A stretch of DNA of 64,000 nucleotides, from contig JAHDYR010000029.1 of assembly GCA_019828565.1 (NCBI GenBank), forward strand, positions 115,509 to 179,508, in the 5' to 3' direction. The number at the start of each line of letters is the position of its first letter. Positions within the stretch are counted from its first letter, which is position 1. The stretch comes from Carpediemonas membranifera (taxonomy: Eukaryota > Fornicata). Made by a program: the position numbers and the translations under genes. Shown piece by piece: positions 59,558 to 64,000 of the stretch. The notes under the pieces were generated by a model. The model saw nothing but the letters and a program-made list of their open reading frames with translations. It was not told the DNA's origin and did not search any database.

Positions 59558-60183
59558 CTACTTCTTCTTGCCTCCCTTGCGCTTACCGCCTAGACGCTTA
59601 GGAGTCGCTTTTGCAGCCTTAGTGGCGTCGAACCACCCGAGTCTGTCGAGGCGGCCGCCCTTGATCTCACCCTCGAGGAACGACACATAGCGCGGCATGT
59701 CCGCCTTCATAGCCCCGGGGACAGCGTTCATCACCTTGTCCATATTGCCGTCGTGCCTCTTGTATGCATCGAGGAGGTCACCCCGCTCATATGGGGCGAA
59801 CCCGTCCTTGGCGACGGACTCGTCCTTACGAGCAAAGAACGCCTCAATGTCGGACATCTTCAGCTGTGCGCCGCTGTAGATCTCACAACAGGCGGCAAGG
59901 GCCTCTGCCACGTCCAGGTCGTCGAATTCGGCAAGCGTGGTGCTGCCAGTGCGGTCGTACAGCTATGTGAGTGGTGTCGCTGGTAGCTCCAAACCTTGCG
60001 CTTTTCGTCGTCTGAGAGGATCTGGTATGCCTTGGTGATGTCGATGAAGAGCTTGGACGCCTCTGGGTCGCTGTTCTTGTCCGGGTGGCATGTGAGCGAC
60101 AGCGTACGGTATGCCTTCTTGATTGCAGCTGCTGAGCAGTCCTTGTCTATGTTTAACACATCATATAGCGATTCGCCCGCCAT
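59558..60183 (-). CDS. DNAJC9-like J-domain protein (two exons)
   Basis: Exons on minus 59995-60183 and 59558-59962 give 197 residues. J domain at residues 5-70 with HPD at 33-35 (SLTCHPDKNSDPEASKLFID), continued after splicing by KRKLYDRTGS. The C-terminal part (MSDIEAFFARKDES; LLDAYKRHDGNMDKVM; SFLEGEIKGGRLD) matches the helical region of DNAJC9 (DIQAFEKTY; KGDMDQIM), and the tail is a Lys/Gly-rich nuclear-type sequence. DNAJC9 is an HSP70 cochaperone that also handles histones H3-H4. Shorter than the human protein (260). ATG 60183 directly abuts a 17-bp inverted repeat. Confidence 0.87.
59963..59994 (-). other. Spliceosomal intron of the DNAJC9-like gene (32 nt)
   Basis: Starts GTTTGG, ends TCACATAG; phase 0. 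Needed to join KRK to LYDRTGS at the end of the J domain. Confidence 0.85.
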
Positions 60184-60226
60184 TGCGCCAATATGCCAAC
60201 TGTCGCGGAGTTGGCATATTGGCGCA
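60184..60226. promoter_or_regulatory. Perfect 17-bp inverted repeat at the DNAJC9-like start codon
   Basis: Arms TGCGCCAATATGCCAAC (60184-60200) and GTTGGCATATTGGCGCA (60210-60226) are exact reverse complements around a nine-base loop. The left arm ends immediately before the ATG on minus. It could be an operator or an mRNA hairpin. Both halves also contain the inner palindrome-like GCCAAtatGCC. Confidence 0.75.
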
Positions 60227-60452
60227 GTCGAAGAACAGCAATGGAACTGCCGGGTCACAACGTCTCAGCCGGCGCGGGGGAACCGGCTGTGTCGTGCAGG
60301 ATTCGGACCTGAGCCAGTCTCTGACGTTGTTGTGTTCAGATGTGCGGTCAGGTTGCCTGTCTGGTGGATTACTCGGGTGATGGAATAAAGGCAGGATTTT
60401 CGAACAATGGCCAGACCCGCTGGGCTTTATAATGATATTGCACGCCCGCCTC

Positions 60453-62624
60453 CTATGGTACGTGGTCCGCGAACATCTCGCAGACCATCGCCCGGCGGCT
60501 GTACTTCTCCCGCCAGCATGGGGCGAGCTCAGACACGGGCACGAAGTGGAAGAGGTCCTTGGGCACGCCCGTCCGCCGCTGGATCTCGTCGATAACGGGG
60601 CGGGGGTCCTCGTCGCCCGCGGCCGTGAATATGATCACCACCGCCGTCGGCCCGGCGAACGTCTCGCTCTGTGACAGCCCCGGGATCTCCCCCAGCGTCG
60701 AGATGATGCGGGTGAGGGAGACGGCGGCGTTGCCCAGCCTGACCGGGACGAACGACTGGCCCAGCAGCGCCAGGCCCCGGCTGCCGTTGATGAGCTGTGC
60801 GGTACGGTACATCGGCATGTGCGTCCCAATCAGCCTGTAGTTGTCGGGGGGCACCCGGTTGATGTAGCGGGTGAACATGAGGGGTCCGGCCACGGAGAGG
60901 TCTCCGCCCGGGGTGCCTCCCATGGACTGGCTCACCTGCTGCAGCCGGATGTACGACGTCTCGTGCGTGGGGAAGCACGTCACCTCCTTGCCCGTCATGG
61001 GGCCGAGACACAGCGACAGCCCCATCGTCTCGGGCGGGCCCAGGAACGTCACCACGCGGGCTCCGGTGAGGCGGGCGAGGTCTGTCATCGTCGCCTGGGT
61101 GGGCGTCGGCGAGCCCGGGCTGAGCGTGGTCACGACGACGCGGACGGACGAGAACGCGGGCTTGTGGCGGCCCTTGCAGCATCCGAAGATGCCCTTGCCC
61201 GCCGTGAGGCCGTCTGACTCGGCCTGGGAGATGAATACGTTCTCCACTGCGGATATCGGGGTGTACAGCACCGTGGCCCTGGATGTGGCCCTGATGGCGA
61301 TGGCCGGGTCCATCACGGCCTCCGACAGCAGCACGCAGTCCCCGGTCTGGATGGCCGTCTGGACAATGATGCGGCTGGCCCCGATGTTCAGCGGGAGCGG
61401 CAGGTAGACGACGTCCTGCCGGGTCTTGCAGCGGGTGTGGAACGACTGCTCTATGGGCGTGTGGGCTGTCACGTGGCCCGTGGGGGGTATCGTCGTGTCG
61501 GGGTACAGGGGGGCACCCACGCATGAGAACACGCGACACCGGATGTACGAGACCGCGCACATCAGAGCCCCGTGGGAGAACTCGATGCCCTCGAGGGTGC
61601 CCTGCTGGTGTGTCACGTCGAACACCACCGTGGCCGGATCCACCGGGGCGAGGGATGGCAGACCAAGGAGGGCCTCCTGCTCGGAGAAGGGGGCGCGCAT
61701 GAGCTCCTCGGGGGTGGCCGGCATGCGACCGAGAAGGGTAGCCCCGACGGACAACATCTGGGCCACAGACGCCAGCATAACTGTGTCGGTCGCCACAGGC
61801 GGGGCGTCCGCGCTGAAGCTGTCGCTGTCCTCAGAGTCAATGGAGTCGAACCAGCTGTCCTTGAACCCCGCGCCGTCCTCGGTGACAGAGGCCGCCACGT
61901 ACCTCGTATGACTCGGGAAGGCGAAGCTGTCGGCGCCTGAGAAGGACGCCCCCTCGTCCTCCGGGATCTCGACCACTATGGAGTCGGGGTCGGACCCGGC
62001 GTCGGCGACCCCATCAGAGGCCCACCCCATGCCGGTGTCCAGCTGCAGCACGTGTGACAGACGAACCGCCCGCCCGTCCCGGTCGACCACGGCGTGGTTC
62101 TTGCGGAAATAGTCTGGATCCTGGGCGACCGATTCGACTGAGGGCACGCCGGTGAGCACGACGGCGGGGGGGCGGCACTGGCACCGGCTAAGAACGCTAA
62201 GGACAAGCGACGCGTCGCTCGGGGATGCCAGAATCATGGCCGGCTGCAAGGAACGGACTACGTGGCGGAGAAGGGTGAGGCGGGGGTTGGGCGGCAGGGC
62301 GATGGTAACGGCGCCAAAGACCATGCAGGCTGTGTCGAAAAGCACGTGGTCTGCGCAGTTGGGGGCCATGATCACGACCCTGTCTCCCTTCTGGAGATCA
62401 ACGGCGACGAACGCGAGCATGAAGGTGTAGAGTCTCTCTGCGAAATCGGCGAACGAACCGATGCCGTTCCTTGAGCTCGACATTGTGTCCAAAAACGGAC
62501 ATTCGGGGAAATTACGGAAAGAAGAGAAGACAGAGGACCGTACTGTCCTCCGTGCCACGTTAGAATAGGACTCATGGGAGCCTGTATTAGATCTTGATGG
62601 GAAACAAACCCTGAGGACATTCAT
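60453..62624 (-). CDS. Divergent AMP-binding (acyl-CoA synthetase-like) protein
   Basis: 723 residues from ATG 62624; ATG 62483 (MSSSRNGIGSFADFAERL) is an alternative that fits the family start better. The N-terminal ANL-fold signature FAERLYTFMLAFVAVDLQKG DRVVIMAPNCADHVL is clear. The usual A3 phosphate-binding loop TSGTTGxPKG appears as THQQGTLEGIEFSHGAL, missing the Gly-rich core, and the later core motifs (YGxTE, the GEIxxRG region, the hinge) are weak; a long acidic insert lies around 215-265. Adenylating activity is therefore doubtful; it may be a regulatory or DIP2/FAAL-like relative. Confidence 0.65.
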   Translation of the reverse strand: MNVLRVCFPSRSNTGSHESYSNVARRTVRSSVFSSFRNFPECPFLDTMSSSRNGIGSFADFAERLYTFMLAFVAVDLQKGDRVVIMAPNCADHVLFDTACMVFGAVTIALPPNPRLTLLRHVVRSLQPAMILASPSDASLVLSVLSRCQCRPPAVVLTGVPSVESVAQDPDYFRKNHAVVDRDGRAVRLSHVLQLDTGMGWASDGVADAGSDPDSIVVEIPEDEGASFSGADSFAFPSHTRYVAASVTEDGAGFKDSWFDSIDSEDSDSFSADAPPVATDTVMLASVAQMLSVGATLLGRMPATPEELMRAPFSEQEALLGLPSLAPVDPATVVFDVTHQQGTLEGIEFSHGALMCAVSYIRCRVFSCVGAPLYPDTTIPPTGHVTAHTPIEQSFHTRCKTRQDVVYLPLPLNIGASRIIVQTAIQTGDCVLLSEAVMDPAIAIRATSRATVLYTPISAVENVFISQAESDGLTAGKGIFGCCKGRHKPAFSSVRVVVTTLSPGSPTPTQATMTDLARLTGARVVTFLGPPETMGLSLCLGPMTGKEVTCFPTHETSYIRLQQVSQSMGGTPGGDLSVAGPLMFTRYINRVPPDNYRLIGTHMPMYRTAQLINGSRGLALLGQSFVPVRLGNAAVSLTRIISTLGEIPGLSQSETFAGPTAVVIIFTAAGDEDPRPVIDEIQRRTGVPKDLFHFVPVSELAPCWREKYSRRAMVCEMFADHVP

Positions 62625-62886
62625 CGTTTCGGTCCTTCATGTAGCATGGAACATCGAGAAACGCGCCAACTGACGACGTTCTTCGCGTTGAGCTCATTTA
62701 GGTTGGGGTGCCGAGCGAATACAGCAGAATTAGACCAGTCGCGGTCGGTCGAAATCCGGTGGGGACTGAAGCATATGGCGGACCCTGCATGCCCTCGGTA
62801 GTGGTTGCCACAGTATTGTGGGACAAAAACGCGATCATAACCTCTATCCTCACCTACCCCATCCTTCCGATCAGTTTAAAGTTGCG

Positions 62887-64000
62887 ATGATGGCCGATGC
62901 ACTCAGACATGGTGCTCAGCGGGATGTGGCAGCAGGCTCGGCTGGTCGGATTCGGAGTCGCGACTCAACTCATGCAGATGAAATGGCAAGGTCTGGCGCC
63001 AAGCAAACGAGCGGCAGAAGGAATGTATCGTGGCGTAGACTCTCAAACTGCTTTCTAGATTACCAAGTGGACATGATTGATACCCCTGGGGCCTCCGAGG
63101 GCCACGCTCAGCGGATCAAGGTGCTATCGTGGAACGTCCTCGCATGCAAGTTTCTCTTCGGACACAAACGTGCCCCACAGTTCGAGGACTTCCGGGATCC
63201 CGCCTACCGGCTGCCCCAGATCGCGCGCGTCATCACAGAGATCAACCCCGACGTCATCTGCCTGCAGGAGGTCGATGGCCAGATAGAGACGTACTTCAAG
63301 CGGACCAGGTTCTTCGCCACACATGGGTACAACTTCAAATGGACGCGGAAGCAGACAGAGACGGGCGAGCGCCTGAACTCCCACCCGGACGGCTGCCTCA
63401 CGGCGTGGAGGACCGACCGCTTCGCCCTGCTCGGGATGCGGGTCGTGGGCATGGACACGCTGGCTGGCCTGCACCACCCGGCCCGACTCGCGGTGGACCA
63501 TGCGCAGGTGGACATCAAGCAGCACAACGTGGCGGCGATCCTGACCCTGGTGCCACACACCCTGGCCCCTGAGACCACAGCCCCGCCCGTCCCCACGGTC
63601 ACCGCGGTCCGCGGCATGTTCGCAGGGCTCACTGTTGAGGAGGAGGACCCGGGTGACGGGCCCGAGCAGCCCGACGAACCAGAGCAGGGCACGCCCTTCG
63701 TCGTCGTCAACACTCACGTCTACTGGAAGCCCACGTTCGACTGGCTGAAGCAGGCACAGGCCCGCGAGGTGGTCCGGGCGCTGTCCGAGGTGTGCGCCGA
63801 GGTCGGGACCGGCCGGGCCGTAGTGGCGGGCGACATGAACAGCGTCCCGGGCTCTGGTGTGTACGACGTGTTCCTGGACGGCGGACTGGCCTCGGCTTAC
63901 GGGTCCTACCAGGCCCTCGCCCCGGTGGACACGCCAGTCTCACAGCGCGACGCCTTCGCCGACGGAGAGATCCACCAGGCACGCCCGAGGGCGGCCGCTG
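62887..64000 (+). CDS. CCR4/Nocturnin-type endonuclease-exonuclease-phosphatase, 5' part
   Basis: Open from ATG 62887 to the window end; ATG 63073 (MIDTPGASEGHAQRIKVLSW) is the start best supported by family alignment, since the upstream 62 residues are low-complexity. Catalytic motifs of the EEP fold: IKVLSWNVLACKF (Asn), VICLQEVDGQ (Glu), FVVVNTHVYWKP (His), VVAGDMNSVPGS (Asp, Asn). The C-terminal SDH motif lies beyond the window. Candidates are deadenylase CCR4, Nocturnin, ANGEL or PDE12 2'-phosphodiesterase; there are no N-terminal LRRs, which argues against CCR4 proper. Confidence 0.85.
   Translation, partial: MMADALRHGAQRDVAAGSAGRIRSRDSTHADEMARSGAKQTSGRRNVSWRRLSNCFLDYQVDMIDTPGASEGHAQRIKVLSWNVLACKFLFGHKRAPQFEDFRDPAYRLPQIARVITEINPDVICLQEVDGQIETYFKRTRFFATHGYNFKWTRKQTETGERLNSHPDGCLTAWRTDRFALLGMRVVGMDTLAGLHHPARLAVDHAQVDIKQHNVAAILTLVPHTLAPETTAPPVPTVTAVRGMFAGLTVEEEDPGDGPEQPDEPEQGTPFVVVNTHVYWKPTFDWLKQAQAREVVRALSEVCAEVGTGRAVVAGDMNSVPGSGVYDVFLDGGLASAYGSYQALAPVDTPVSQRDAFADGEIHQARPRAAA

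Noticed and set aside
60230-60452. tRNA or small RNA between the DNAJC9-like and AMP-binding genes
   Set aside because: Some short matches to T-loop sequence (e.g. GGATTCGGACC) but no cloverleaf could be drawn. No tRNA or rRNA was found anywhere in the window.

Overview
This window looks like a gene-dense, GC-rich nuclear contig from a free-living flagellated protist. The gene content is plainly eukaryotic: DOCK RacGEF, dynamin, CCT chaperonin, SIN3, HP1-like chromodomain protein, Vps34, BK-type K+ channel, and the ciliary proteins lebercilin and ODAD4/TTC25. Most genes are single open frames. Four genes contain seven very short introns (29-36 nt, GTATGT or GTTTGG donors, acceptors such as ACACAG, ACATAG and ACGCAG). 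Intron scarcity, donor type and a branch point fused to the acceptor resemble metamonads such as Trichomonas, Giardia and Carpediemonas, so a Carpediemonas-like fornicate is my best guess. That is inference, not proof.

Layout. 1-7587: tandem array of a 1,248-bp unit, each holding a thioredoxin (minus) and a 2-Cys peroxiredoxin (plus) head to head; six full units plus the tail of a seventh, with the contig starting inside the array. 7.6-11 kb (minus): vWA-like membrane protein, lebercilin-like protein, GST. 11-20 kb: LRR protein, anticodon-binding-like protein, dynamin, two coiled-coil proteins, small Cys-rich membrane protein. 20-29 kb: DOCK GEF, acidic orphan, metallophosphoesterase. 29-38 kb: BK-like channel convergent with a 1,893-residue Tmc-like membrane protein. 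38-48 kb: ODAD4, a truncated Fanzor (eukaryotic TnpB-like) nuclease, CCT-beta with a one-base frameshift, SIN3. 48-56 kb: a 2.6-kb-residue single-pass protein built from near-identical 94-residue repeats in a higher-order array. 56-64 kb: HP1-like protein, Vps34, DNAJC9-like protein, divergent acyl-CoA-synthetase-like protein, and a CCR4-type nuclease/phosphatase that runs off the end.

How they fit together. The Trx/Prx pairs are a self-contained peroxide-removal module (Prx reduced by Trx) whose dosage appears amplified. Lebercilin and ODAD4 indicate a motile cilium. SIN3 and HP1 indicate histone-based silencing. Dynamin, Vps34 and DOCK cover membrane traffic and Rac signalling. The mobile-element signal is confined to the Fanzor remnant at 40.3-41.3 kb and a related repeat cluster at 12.3-12.5 kb.
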